Source of the DNA: Dokdonella fugitiva
GTDB taxonomy: Bacteria; Pseudomonadota; Gammaproteobacteria; Xanthomonadales; Rhodanobacteraceae
Direction: 5' to 3'
Assembly: GCF_004342425.1 (NCBI RefSeq)
Contig: NZ_SLWQ01000007.1
Location: 1 to 64,000, forward strand
Length of the DNA stretch: 64,000 nucleotides
The translations under genes and the position numbers were made by a program. The notes beneath the pieces are model-generated. The model ran no database searches, was not told where the DNA came from, and saw nothing but the letters and a program-made list of their open reading frames with translations. Below, in pieces: positions 24,860 to 36,058 of the stretch. Position 1 is the stretch's first letter. Each line of letters begins with the position of its first letter.

Positions 24860-25068
24860 TGGTGCCGGGCGATTCGCGCATTGCGCCGCAAAATCAACGG
24901 GATCCCGCATGCCGCCGGGGCCCGGGCGGGCAGCGGCCCGCAGGGCGCCCCCTGTGCTGCGCGACCGTCGCGCCTCGACGCATCGCGACGCTGCGTCGCC
25001 CGAGGATGGGCCGGTGGCAGGGCGGATCAAGCCGCGCAGCGGCGGATCCGCCTTCGCGCGACGGCGCG

Positions 25069-27305
<2,237 letters not shown>

Positions 27306-27908
27306 TCACAGCCACCCCTTCTGCCGCGCCAGCCGATACGCCTCGATGCGGTTGCCGACGCCGAGCTTGCCGATCGCCTCGGACAGGTAGTTGCGCACCG
27401 TGCCCTGGGACAGGTTGAGGCGCTCGGCGATGTCGCCCGCGGACAGGCCTTCGCCGGCGAGGCGCAGCACCTGGCGCTCGCGGTCGTTGAGCGGGTCGGC
27501 GTCCGACCAGGCCTCGACTGCGAGCTGCGGATCGATCGCGCGCCCGCCCCGGTGCACCTTGCGCAGTGCTTCGGCGAGTTGCTCGGCCGGCGCGTCCTTG
27601 AGCAGGTAGCCCGCGACGCCGGCCTCGAGCGCCCGGCGCAGGAAGCCCGGGCGCGCGAACGTCGTCACGATCACGACCTTGCAGGCGAGCTCGTGCCGTT
27701 GCACGCGCTGCGCGAGTTCGAGCCCGGTGAGGCCGGGCATCTCGATGTCGGTGACGAGCACGTCCGGCTTGTGCTGCTGCAACGCGCGCCAGGCCTCCTC
27801 GCCGTCCGCTGCGCTGCCGATGACGTCGATGTCGGATTCGAGCCTGAGCAGCGCGGACAGCGCGCCGCGCACGAGCGCCTGGTCTTCGGCAAGGAGGACG
27901 CGGATCAC
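27306..27908 (-). CDS. NarL/FixJ-family response regulator (DesR-like)
   Basis: The 200-residue cytosolic DNA-binding protein has an N-terminal receiver domain with the acidic pair Glu8-Asp9, phospho-acceptor Asp54 (VTDIEMPGL) and Lys104 in LLKDAP. The C-terminal LuxR-type HTH begins around 136 (LNDRERQVLRLAGEGLSAGD) and contains LSQGTVRNYLSEAIGKLG. The sensor kinase gene ends 91 nt upstream. Together with the adjacent ABC genes this resembles bacterial systems that regulate an exporter in response to membrane state. A weak TGCTAGAGT hexamer (27957-27965) may give a separate promoter. Confidence 0.93.
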   Translation of the reverse strand: MIRVLLAEDQALVRGALSALLRLESDIDVIGSAADGEEAWRALQQHKPDVLVTDIEMPGLTGLELAQRVQRHELACKVVIVTTFARPGFLRRALEAGVAGYLLKDAPAEQLAEALRKVHRGGRAIDPQLAVEAWSDADPLNDRERQVLRLAGEGLSAGDIAERLNLSQGTVRNYLSEAIGKLGVGNRIEAYRLARQKGWL

Positions 27909-27999
27909 GGTCGGGCAGGTTCCGATGCGGGGCGGACACGGCGTCCGCGGCCGTGCACTCTAGCAGCATGCGGCGGCGCGACCGCCGCGCGCGGGCGTC

Positions 28000-29154
28000 T
28001 CAGGTCGCGGTGGCCGGAGCCATGGAGCCGGCCGCGGCCGGCGGCAACGGCACGCTGGCGGCGACGCGGGTGCCACGGCCGCGCACCGACTGGATCTCGA
28101 GCCTCCCGTCGAGCAGGGCGAGGCGTTCGCGCATGCCGCCGAGGCCGTTGCCGGGCACGATCGTCGCGCCGATGCCGTCGTCGCTGATCTCCAGGTGCGC
28201 GACGCCGTCCTCGACGCCCACCTGCACGCGCGCGCGCGTCGCGTGGGCGTGGCGCTGGATGTTCGTGACCGCCTCGCGCACGGTCAGCGCGAGCACGGTT
28301 TCGATCTCGGCCGGCAGCGGCGCTTCGGCCAGTTCGTATTCGAGCCGCACGTCGCTCGATTCGAGCAGCAGCCGCGCGGAGGCGAGCTCGGCCGACAGGC
28401 CGGCGGTGCGGATCCCGGTCACCGCGCGCCGCACCTGGCCGAGTGCGTCGCGCGCGACGCGTTCGACGTCGGCGATCTCCCGCCGCGCCGCCTGCGCGTC
28501 GCGCTCGAACAGCTTGACCGCGAGTTCGGACTTGAGCGTGATCAGCGACAGCGTGTGGCCGAGCAGGTCGTGCAGGTCGCGACCGATGCGTTCGCGTTCG
28601 GCGAGCGCGGCGAGCCGGCGCACTTCGTCATGGCTGAGCTTGAGCTCCGCCAGGCGCAGGCGCTTCTCGTGGTGGAAGTGGTTGGCCGCACTGATCGCGA
28701 GGCCCACCATCGCGGTGATCGTGACCGACAGCGCGATATACTCGCCGGGCCAGCCAAGCAGCCACAGTTCGAGCGAGAAGACGACGAGCGCGCCGGCGAT
28801 GATCTCGATGAGGCGACGCAGGCTGATGCCCGCGGCACTCGCGCAGGCCCCCGCATAGATGAGATAGGTGTTGGCGCCGGTGTTGACCGCGATGAGCGCG
28901 TAGCCGAGCAAGGCGATCGCCGCGCCGTAGTAGAGCCGGCGCCGCCCGCACACCTGCAATGCGCGGAAGTACAGCGGCAGGAACACGCACACGCTGAGCA
29001 CGGTCGGCGGCAACCAGGTCGAGGTCGGCCGGCCGTTGTAGTTGAGGAACAGGAAGCCGAGGTAGAGCAGGCTCCACAGCGGCGCCCAGCCCTGCTCGGC
29101 GAGGTCCGGCGACAGGCGCATGCGAAACCACTCGAGCGTTGCCTTCCGCGTCAT
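28000..29154 (-). CDS. Sensor histidine kinase, DesK/HisKA_3 type
   Basis: The 384-residue inner-membrane kinase has five or six membrane segments in its first 160 residues. A HisKA_3 dimerisation domain follows, with RIGRDLHDLLGHTLSLITLK (phospho-acceptor His195 in this numbering), then a HATPase domain with DDGIGATIVPGNGLGGMRERL. The motif is that of DesK-like thermosensors and LiaS/NarX relatives. The signal is unknown. ATG 29154 is preferred, with GGTGG close upstream; ATG 29187 would add 11 residues. The gene follows an ABC exporter and a tiny membrane ORF in one operon. Confidence 0.9.
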   Translation of the reverse strand: MTRKATLEWFRMRLSPDLAEQGWAPLWSLLYLGFLFLNYNGRPTSTWLPPTVLSVCVFLPLYFRALQVCGRRRLYYGAAIALLGYALIAVNTGANTYLIYAGACASAAGISLRRLIEIIAGALVVFSLELWLLGWPGEYIALSVTITAMVGLAISAANHFHHEKRLRLAELKLSHDEVRRLAALAERERIGRDLHDLLGHTLSLITLKSELAVKLFERDAQAARREIADVERVARDALGQVRRAVTGIRTAGLSAELASARLLLESSDVRLEYELAEAPLPAEIETVLALTVREAVTNIQRHAHATRARVQVGVEDGVAHLEISDDGIGATIVPGNGLGGMRERLALLDGRLEIQSVRGRGTRVAASVPLPPAAAGSMAPATAT

Positions 29155-29205
29155 CGTGCCACCCGCGCGCCACCGATCGCCCGCCATGATACGCCGCGCT
29201 CCGCT

Positions 29206-29292
29206 TCAGACGTGCGCGCCGAGCACGCCGGCGACGACGATCAGCGCGTAGACCACCGCGGTCACGAACAGCCGGGCATGCAGCGTGCGCAT
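29206..29292 (-). CDS. 28-residue single-span membrane peptide
   Basis: A short frame encodes a basic N-terminus (MRTLHARL) and one hydrophobic helix (FVTAVVYALIVVAGVLG), which predicts an inner-membrane microprotein. GAGGGGG stands 6 nt before the ATG, one of the strongest Shine-Dalgarno sequences in the window. The gene begins 10 nt after the permease stop and ends 51 nt before the kinase start. It could be a regulatory subunit of the ABC exporter or of the sensor kinase. No homology is claimed. Confidence 0.6.
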   Translation of the reverse strand: MRTLHARLFVTAVVYALIVVAGVLGAHV

Positions 29293-29302
29293 CGGATCCC
29301 CC

Positions 29303-30070
29303 TCAGCCACGCGCGAGGCGCCGGCGTGCCAGCGCGACGAAGGCGAGCCCGAACGCGGCGAGTGCGGCCACATGCGGCAGCAACGCTTCGCCAGGCGCCT
29401 GGCCGACCGCGGCGAGGGCGAGCCGGCCGAGATGCCAGGCCGGCCACAGCGGCGCGATCTTGGCGACGAACGCAGGCAGCACGGTGAGCGGCATCCACAA
29501 GCCCGACAGGAACGACATCGGCAGGTAGAGGAGATTGGCGATCGCGGGCGCCGCCTGCCCGCTCGCGACGGTGCCGAGCCAGAGGCCGAGCGCGCAGAAC
29601 GGCAACACACCGAAAAGCTCGGTCGCGTACAGCGAAAGCCATGCGCCCGCGGGCAGGCGCACGCCGCCGAGCACCATCGCGAGCACGGCGAGGATCGCGA
29701 AGATGATCGTCGCGAACAGCATCGCCATGGCGAGCTTGGACGCGAGGTAGGCGCCTGGCGGCATCGGCAGCGCGCGCTTGAGCGCGAGCCAGCCACGCTC
29801 GCGGTCGAGCGCGACGGTGACGCCGAAGCCGAACAGGCCGGGGCTCATGACGCCGAACACGCCGTAGGTCGCGAGCAGGTACAGGTTGGCCTCGAAACCC
29901 CCGCGGCGCTCGAACAGCACCGCGAACAGCAGGTAGAACATCGGCGGGAACAGCAGCGTCGGCAGCGCGAACGAGGGCGCGCGCAGCAGGCGCAGGAACT
30001 CGTTGCGTGCTTCGAGCAGGTGGCAGCGCCACAGCGGGACGCGCGGCACGTCGAGGGTGGCAGCGTCCAT
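29303..30070 (-). CDS. ABC-2 type transporter permease
   Basis: The 255-residue inner-membrane protein has about six membrane helices, consistent with an ABC-2 permease. The N-terminus is WRCHLLEARNEFLRLLRAPS, the usual cytoplasmic lead-in. Later segments include LFGFGVTVALDRERGWLALK and MSFLSGLWMPLTVLPAFV, typical of ABC-2 exporters. Its start overlaps the ATPase stop by one base (TGATG). With the ATPase it would export a drug, lipid or peptide; the substrate is unknown. Confidence 0.92.
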   Translation of the reverse strand: MDAATLDVPRVPLWRCHLLEARNEFLRLLRAPSFALPTLLFPPMFYLLFAVLFERRGGFEANLYLLATYGVFGVMSPGLFGFGVTVALDRERGWLALKRALPMPPGAYLASKLAMAMLFATIIFAILAVLAMVLGGVRLPAGAWLSLYATELFGVLPFCALGLWLGTVASGQAAPAIANLLYLPMSFLSGLWMPLTVLPAFVAKIAPLWPAWHLGRLALAAVGQAPGEALLPHVAALAAFGLAFVALARRRLARG

Positions 30071-30969
30071 CAGGCGGCCTCGCGGGTGATTTCGACGAAG
30101 GCGTCGGCGAGGCCGGCGCGCTGCACTTCGAGCTGGCTGAGCCCGCTGTCCTCGAACAGCAGCTGGCGCACGACGACCTCGGCCTGGTCGGTCACGATCT
30201 CGATGCGGTCGCCGTCGCGACAGACGCTGCGCACCTCGGGCCAGGCGCCGACGCGCGCGGCGTCGAGCACGCTGACGCAGCGGATGCGCCGCTGCGAAAC
30301 GCGCGCGCGGACCTGCTGCACGCTGCCGCAGGCGACGATGCGACCGCGGGCGAGCACGGCGACGCGGTCGGCGAGCGCCTCGGCTTCCTCGAGGTAGTGC
30401 GTGGTCATCACCACGGCGCAGCCCGCCTCGACCATCGCGCGGATCGCGCGCCACAGCAGCCCGCGCGCATCAAGGTCGAGGCCGGTGGTCGGCTCGTCGA
30501 GGAACAGCAGGCGCGGGTTGCCGCAGATCGCGAGCGCGAACTGCACGCGGCGCTGCTCTCCGCCGGACAGGCGGCCGTAGCGGCGGTCGAGCAGGCCGTC
30601 GAGCCCGGCCAGGCCGGCGCATCCGGCGATCGTGCGTGGCGCGGCGTAGTAGCTGCAGGTGAGTTCGAGCAGCTCGCGCACCTTCAGCGAATCGGGCAGG
30701 CCGGCCGACTGCAGCATGACGCCGCAGGCGCGGCGCGCGTCCAGTTCGGCCGGCGGGCGGCCGCACAGGCGCGCCTCGCCGGCGTCGGCGGGCAGCAGGC
30801 CGAGCGCGATGGCGATCGCCGTGCTCTTGCCGGCGCCGTTCGGGCCGAGCAGCGCGAGCAATTCGCCCCGCCGTACCTCGAGATCGATGCCGTCGAGCGC
30901 GACGGTGCCGCCGTAGCGCTTGCGTACGCCACGCCATTCGACGGCCGCGCCGGATTCCGCCTGCTGCAT
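30070..30969 (-). CDS. ABC transporter ATP-binding protein (ABC-2 exporter type)
   Basis: The 299-residue cytosolic ATPase has Walker A GPNGAGKST (42-50), signature LSGGEQRR (134-141), Walker B LLFLDEP (154-160), a D-loop TTGLDLDA and an H-loop His in TTHYLEE. The C-terminal 80 residues form a DrrA-type extension. It is the first gene of ATPase-permease-microprotein-kinase-regulator, reading leftwards. It is divergent from the class III aminotransferase gene, with 246 nt between them for both promoters. Confidence 0.95.
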   Translation of the reverse strand: MQQAESGAAVEWRGVRKRYGGTVALDGIDLEVRRGELLALLGPNGAGKSTAIAIALGLLPADAGEARLCGRPPAELDARRACGVMLQSAGLPDSLKVRELLELTCSYYAAPRTIAGCAGLAGLDGLLDRRYGRLSGGEQRRVQFALAICGNPRLLFLDEPTTGLDLDARGLLWRAIRAMVEAGCAVVMTTHYLEEAEALADRVAVLARGRIVACGSVQQVRARVSQRRIRCVSVLDAARVGAWPEVRSVCRDGDRIEIVTDQAEVVVRQLLFEDSGLSQLEVQRAGLADAFVEITREAA

Positions 30970-31110
30970 GGAACCACTCCCTTTTCCGGTCTCGGGGCCA
31001 CTTTAGGCCGGACGCGGAAAACCCCACAGAATCAGGCGTCAGGCGCCTCGGATGACGCTTGTCACGCGCCGCGGCGCCCGGCCGGCGGGGTACCGCGGCC
31101 CAGCCCCCTG

Positions 31111-31119
31111 TGGTACAGT
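31111..31119 (+). promoter_or_regulatory. Candidate extended -10 for the aminotransferase gene (TGGTACAGT)
   Basis: TACAGT with a TGn extension gives a predicted start near 31126 and a leader of about 90 nt that contains the stem-loop at 31164-31193. No clear -35 is seen. Confidence 0.4.
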
Positions 31120-31163
31120 CCCGGCTTGGCGTTTTTTCCATTCCAATCAAAGATTAAAAGCGT

Positions 31164-31193
31164 CGTGCCCGTTCCCCGCGAGGGGCGGGCACG
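31164..31193 (+). promoter_or_regulatory. Bulged leader stem-loop with a GCGA tetraloop
   Basis: CGTGCCCG pairs with CGGGCACG, then after a 2-nt bulge CCCC pairs with GGGG around GCGA, a GNRA tetraloop. The stem is followed by TGTCGTTTT and, 12 nt after the stem, by the Shine-Dalgarno GGGAGG of the aminotransferase gene. It may be an attenuator or an RNA protein-binding site. Confidence 0.5.
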
Positions 31194-31215
31194 TGTCGTT
31201 TTCCGGGAGGTTGCA

Positions 31216-32721
31216 ATGAATCCGATGCTGGCCAAGCTCAAGGAAATGCGTGAATTCGACGGGACGGTGCGCACGACCGGCCTGCCGGACGCTGCCATCG
31301 AGCGCTTCCTGGCCGCCGATGCGGAACTCACGCAGGCGATCGACGAGGCGTACGCCGCGCATCTCGCGCTGCGCTCGTGCATGCCCGAGTTCCTGCACCT
31401 CGACGAGAGCGAGCAGATCCGCCAGGCGCAGGCCGACTTCGTCAACTTCTACCCCGAAGACGGCGTCAACCCGTACGTCGCACTCGCCGCGCACGGCGCC
31501 TGGATCGTCACGCTCAAGGGCGCGGTGATCTACGACGCGGGCGGCTACGGCATGCTCGGCTTCGGCCACGCGCCGAAGAACATCCTCGGCGTCCTCGCGC
31601 GCCCGCAGGTGATGGCGAACGTGATGACGCCCAACCTGTCGCAGCTGAAGTTCGGCAAGGCGCTGCGCAAGGAGATCGGCCATACCCGCGGCGGCTGCCC
31701 GTATGCGAAGTTCATGTGCCTCAACTCGGGCTCCGAGTCGGTGTCGCTGGCGAGCCGCATCGTCGACGTCAATGCCAAGCTCATGACCGATCCGGGTGCG
31801 CGCCATGCCGGCCGCACGATCAAGCGCGTCGCCGTGAAGGGCGCGTTCCACGGCCGCACCGAGCGCCCGGCGGTCTATTCCGACTCCTCGCGCAAGGCCT
31901 ACGAGCAGAACCTCGCGAGCTTCCGCAACGAAACCAGCCTGCTCACGGTGGAACCGTACAGCGTCGAGCAGCTCAAGCAGGTGTTCGCCGACGCCGACCG
32001 GAACGGCTGGTTCATCGAAGCCGTGTTCATCGAACCGGTGATGGGCGAAGGCGATCCGGGCCGCGGCGTCACGCCGGAGTTCTACGTCGCCGCGCGCGAG
32101 CTGACCAAGGCGCACGGCAGCCTGCTGCTGATCGATTCGATCCAGGCCGGCCTGCGTGCGCATGGCGTGCTGTCGATCGTCGACTATCCCGGCTTCGAAA
32201 ACATCGAGGCGCCGGACCTCGAAACCTATTCCAAGGCACTCAACGCCGGCCAGTACCCGCTGTCGGTGCTCGCCACCAACGAGCGCGCGTCGGAGCTCTA
32301 CCGCAAGGGCATCTACGGCAACACGATGACCGCGAACCCGCGCGCGCTCGACGTCGCCTGCGCGGTGCTCAAGGCGCTCACGCCGGAGCTGCGCGAGAAC
32401 ATCCGCGCGCGCGGCAAGGAGTTCGTCGCCAAGCTCGAAAAGCTCAAGGCCGAACTCCCGGGCTACATCACCAAGGTGCAGGGCACGGGCCTGCTGTTCT
32501 CGTGCGAACTCGCGCCGGAGTTCAAGTGCTACGGCGCGGCGAGTACCGAGGAATGGATGCGCGAGCGTGGCTTCGGCGTGATCCATGGCGGCGCGAATTC
32601 GCTGCGCTTCACGCCGCGCTTCGACATCACGTCGGCGGAAGTGGACCTGCTCGTCGACGGCGTGCGACGCGCCCTGCTCGAGGGTCCGCGCAAGGCGGAC
32701 GCCACGCGCGCCGCCGCCTGA
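31216..32721 (+). CDS. Class III PLP-dependent aminotransferase
   Basis: The 501-residue cytosolic protein has the fold-type I class III layout: NSGSESVSLASRIVD as the PLP phosphate region, Asp307 in LLIDSIQAGL and Lys340 in YSKALNAGQYPLSVLA as the likely Schiff-base Lys. EPVMGEGDPGRGV and GNTMTANPRALD are also typical. The N-terminal 100 residues are longer than in ornithine or GABA aminotransferases. The amino donor and pathway cannot be decided. GGGAGG lies 5 nt before the ATG. The gene stands alone, with a structured leader. Confidence 0.88.
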   Translation: MNPMLAKLKEMREFDGTVRTTGLPDAAIERFLAADAELTQAIDEAYAAHLALRSCMPEFLHLDESEQIRQAQADFVNFYPEDGVNPYVALAAHGAWIVTLKGAVIYDAGGYGMLGFGHAPKNILGVLARPQVMANVMTPNLSQLKFGKALRKEIGHTRGGCPYAKFMCLNSGSESVSLASRIVDVNAKLMTDPGARHAGRTIKRVAVKGAFHGRTERPAVYSDSSRKAYEQNLASFRNETSLLTVEPYSVEQLKQVFADADRNGWFIEAVFIEPVMGEGDPGRGVTPEFYVAARELTKAHGSLLLIDSIQAGLRAHGVLSIVDYPGFENIEAPDLETYSKALNAGQYPLSVLATNERASELYRKGIYGNTMTANPRALDVACAVLKALTPELRENIRARGKEFVAKLEKLKAELPGYITKVQGTGLLFSCELAPEFKCYGAASTEEWMRERGFGVIHGGANSLRFTPRFDITSAEVDLLVDGVRRALLEGPRKADATRAAA

Positions 32722-32900
32722 TCCGCCATGCCCGGCCCGGCGCCTGCGCCGGGCCGCCGGCGCACGGCCATGCCGCCTGAACCGCCGGCAAGCCGATCGA
32801 AAATTTTCCTGCCTTCCCCTCCCCTGCCCGGGTGCGCGGCGTAGACTGCGCCGCACCGTGACCCGACCGGGCGCGGTCACCCATGGAGAGGAGCACCATC

Positions 32901-33254
32901 ATGCAGCTGAAGACGACGTCATTGCTGGTCCTCGCGCTCGCGTTTGCAAGCGGATCCGGCGCGGCGTTCGCGCAGGATGCGGCGAAGGCGGGCAAGACGC
33001 TCACGCCCCAGCAGGAACGGTTCGGCGCTTGCGCCAAGCAAGCGAAAGCGAAGGGCCTCAAGGGAGCCGAGTACAAGACCTTCATGAGCACGTGCTCGAA
33101 AGGTGACGGTGCAGCCGCCGCCACGCCGATGACCCAGCAGGAAAAGATGAAGGCCTGCAACGCGGATGCGAAGGCGAAGGGCCTCAAGGGCAAGGATTAC
33201 ACCGATTTCCGCAACAACTGCCTGAAGGGCCATCCGGAAGCCGCCGCGCAGTAA
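32901..33254 (+). CDS. Exported PsiF-repeat protein 1
   Basis: The 117-residue protein has a signal peptide (to about AFA-QDA) and two PsiF repeats of the form TPQQ-x4-C-x8-GLKG-x-EYKTFMSTC and TQQEKMKACNADAKAKGLKG. Each repeat has two Cys. PsiF was named for phosphate-starvation induction in Escherichia coli; its molecular role is not settled. ATG 32901 has AGGAG 8 nt upstream and is preferred over the ATG at 32883. TAGACT at 32842-32847 is a weak -10. A second family member follows 338 nt later. Confidence 0.88.
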   Translation: MQLKTTSLLVLALAFASGSGAAFAQDAAKAGKTLTPQQERFGACAKQAKAKGLKGAEYKTFMSTCSKGDGAAAATPMTQQEKMKACNADAKAKGLKGKDYTDFRNNCLKGHPEAAAQ

Positions 33255-33592
33255 TCGCGCACGCGCGCATGCCTGCGTGCCGAGGGCCGGGCGCGAGCCC
33301 GGCTCCGAGGTTTCGGGGGCGCCCGACGCCCCCTGCCCATCGCGCGGTCGTGCGCCGTCCTTCGCACGCATCGATCCCGCGACCGCGACGTCGCTGCGCG
33401 GCGCAAGCCGCTTCCCGCCGCGCGCTGCAGGCCTTTCCTACACGTCGACCGGCGCTTTCGTCGCTCCGGCGGCGATGCCGGCCTGCACCCGCGTCCCGCT
33501 TCTTCCTCTGTGTGGCCTGCACACGCACGCGCACACTGCCTGCACCGCGATCGGACCGGTCGCGGATTCATCCATCAGGGAGGAGCGTCACC
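33255..33592. other. Intergenic region between the two PsiF-repeat genes, 338 nt
   Basis: No convincing gene is seen. A short inverted repeat (CCGCGA and TCGCGG at about 33546-33566) lies just before the Shine-Dalgarno of the second gene. I see no clear terminator or -10/-35 pair. Confidence 0.4.
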
Positions 33593-33979
33593 ATGCAGAT
33601 CAGGAACATCGCGTCTTCGGCTCTCGTCATCGCCTTCGCGTTCGCGTGCAGCGCCCGCGCCGCCGCCGCGGCGGATGCGACGCCCGCGAAGACGGAAAAG
33701 CCGCTGACCGCGCAGCAGGCGCGCATGAAGGGCTGCAATGCCGAAGCGAAGTCGCAGTCGCTCAAGGGCGACGAACGCCGTGCCTTCATGAGCACCTGCC
33801 TCAAGGGCGGCTCGACCGCGCTGACCGCGCACGACACCGCCAAGGCCACGCCGAGCACGGCCCAGCTCAAGCGCAAGGCGTGCTCGGCGCAGGCGAAGGA
33901 GAAAGGCCTCAAGGGCAGCGAACGCAAGGCGTTCGTGCGCGATTGCGCAAGCGAGGGCGAGGTGGCCAGCGCGACCTGA
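33593..33979 (+). CDS. Exported PsiF-repeat protein 2
   Basis: The 128-residue protein has a signal peptide (MQIRNIASSALVIAFAFACS and an Ala-rich c-region) and two PsiF repeats, LTAQQARMKGCNAEAKSQSL and STAQLKRKACSAQAKEKGLK, each ending in a Cys. AGGAG stands 8 nt before the ATG. It is a tandem paralog of the preceding gene with rather low identity, so the duplication is not recent. The periplasmic role is unknown. Confidence 0.87.
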   Translation: MQIRNIASSALVIAFAFACSARAAAAADATPAKTEKPLTAQQARMKGCNAEAKSQSLKGDERRAFMSTCLKGGSTALTAHDTAKATPSTAQLKRKACSAQAKEKGLKGSERKAFVRDCASEGEVASAT

Positions 33980-34163
33980 CGCCGCAGCCGCCTGGCAGCG
34001 AGCGACGGGCCGCTCGCGCACGAACGGCGCGCCGCGGCGGACGTGCATCGCTGCAATCCGGCGCATTGGCGGGCGCGCCGGTGGCGTCGGTGGGCCGCGG
34101 AGCACGCCGGCGACACGGGACCACAGGGCCGGCACAGGGACGTGCCGCACCCGTGGCGCCGCT

Positions 34164-35156
<993 letters not shown>

Positions 35157-35231
35157 TCATGAAGAGTGCGCACAGGGACGTGCGCTCTGGCCGCTCCGAA
35201 GCCGAAGGGCGACCCGCGACCGAAGAACTGC

Positions 35232-35256
35232 CGAAGAAGCCCGCAAGGATGCGGGC
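35232..35256 (-). terminator. Intrinsic terminator after tRNA-Pro
   Basis: GCCCGCA and TGCGGGC pair around a 4-nt loop, followed on the minus strand by TTCTTC. It ends the transcript that carries tRNA-Pro and perhaps ihfA-merR. Confidence 0.65.
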
Positions 35257-35263
35257 AAAGTAA

Positions 35264-35340
35264 TGGTCGGGGCGGCCGGATTCGAACCGACGACCACCAG
35301 TCCCCCAGACTGGTGCGCTACCAGGCTGCGCTACGCCCCG
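35264..35340 (-). tRNA. tRNA-Pro (GGG)
   Basis: The 77-nt minus-strand sequence folds into a cloverleaf with acceptor CGGGGCG/CGCCCCG. The anticodon arm is CCAGT-CTGGGGG-ACTGG (anticodon GGG), the T arm has GGTTCGAATCC, and CCA is encoded. Confidence 0.96.
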
Positions 35341-35397
35341 ACGATGCCTTGCCGCAGGAGAGGCCGCATCCGGCCGCTGCCCGCTTGGGAGCCGACG

Positions 35398-35406
35398 ATT
35401 CTAGCA
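35398..35406 (-). promoter_or_regulatory. Candidate extended -10 for tRNA-Pro (TGCTAGAAT)
   Basis: TAGAAT matches the -10 consensus at five positions and has TGC before it. It lies in the gap between merR and the tRNA and would give a precursor with about 50 nt of leader. Confidence 0.4.
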
Positions 35407-35420
35407 GATGCTTCGCGGGC

Positions 35421-35777
35421 TCAGCGACGCAGGATCTGCAGCACTTCTTCCAGCTCCATGCGCACCTGACGCACGATCTGGTTGGAAATGCTCGACTCCA
35501 CGCGTGCCTGCGAACCTTCCAGGCGCTGGCGTGCGCCGGTGATCGTGAAACCCTGGTCGTACAGCAGCGACCGGATCTGGCGGATCATCAGCACGTCATG
35601 GCGCTGGTAATAGCGGCGGTTGCCACGCCGTTTCACGGGCTTGAGGTTGGGAAACTCCTGTTCCCAGTAGCGCAACACGTGCGGCTTGACCGCACAGAGT
35701 TCGCTGACCTCGCCAATGGTGAAATAGCGTTTCGCCGGGATGACCGGAAGTTCGCTATTGCTGCCCTGATCCAGCAT
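35421..35777 (-). CDS. MerR-family transcriptional regulator
   Basis: The 118-residue cytosolic DNA-binding protein has an N-terminal Mer[24 protein letters not shown], then [20 protein letters not shown], with a short coiled-coil C-terminus ([14 protein letters not shown]). It has no metal-binding Cys, so it is not a metal sensor of the MerR/CueR kind. It resembles the small MerR proteins found directly after ihfA in many Proteobacteria. The start overlaps the last 23 nt of ihfA. The target genes are unknown. Confidence 0.93.
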   Translation of the reverse strand: MLDQGSNSELPVIPAKRYFTIGEVSELCAVKPHVLRYWEQEFPNLKPVKRRGNRRYYQRHDVLMIRQIRSLLYDQGFTITGARQRLEGSQARVESSISNQIVRQVRMELEEVLQILRR

Positions 35778-36057
35778 AGGCTTCGACCCGGACCTTCAGT
35801 TTCTGTCCCGGACGGAACGTCACCACCCGCCGCGCGGAAATCGGAATCTCCACGCCGGTCTTGGGGTTACGCCCTGGACGCTGATTCTTGAAACGCAGGT
35901 CGAAGTTGCCGAAACCGGACAGCTTCACCTGCTCCCCTTTTTCAAGCGCATCGCGTACGACTTCGAAGAACGCGTCGACGAATTCCTTGGCTTCGCGTTT
36001 GTTGAGACCGACGTCCAGAAACAGGCGCTCGGCCATCTCCGCCTTCGTCAACGCCAT
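35755..36057 (-). CDS. ihfA: Integration host factor subunit alpha
   Basis: The 100-residue nucleoid protein begins [20 protein letters not shown] and contains [20 protein letters not shown], in which the beta-arm PGRNPKTG inserts into the DNA minor groove. The length is that of E. coli IhfA. It starts 1 nt after the pheT stop, the standard position in gammaproteobacteria, with GAGGGTAGG in the end of pheT as its ribosome-binding site. Confidence 0.97.
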   Translation of the reverse strand: MALTKAEMAERLFLDVGLNKREAKEFVDAFFEVVRDALEKGEQVKLSGFGNFDLRFKNQRPGRNPKTGVEIPISARRVVTFRPGQKLKVRVEAYAGSGQQ

Positions 36058-36058
36058 C

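Noticed and set aside
35421..35777. Metal-sensing MerR regulator
   Set aside because: The protein lacks the metal-binding Cys residues; its place after ihfA marks it as the small conserved MerR type.
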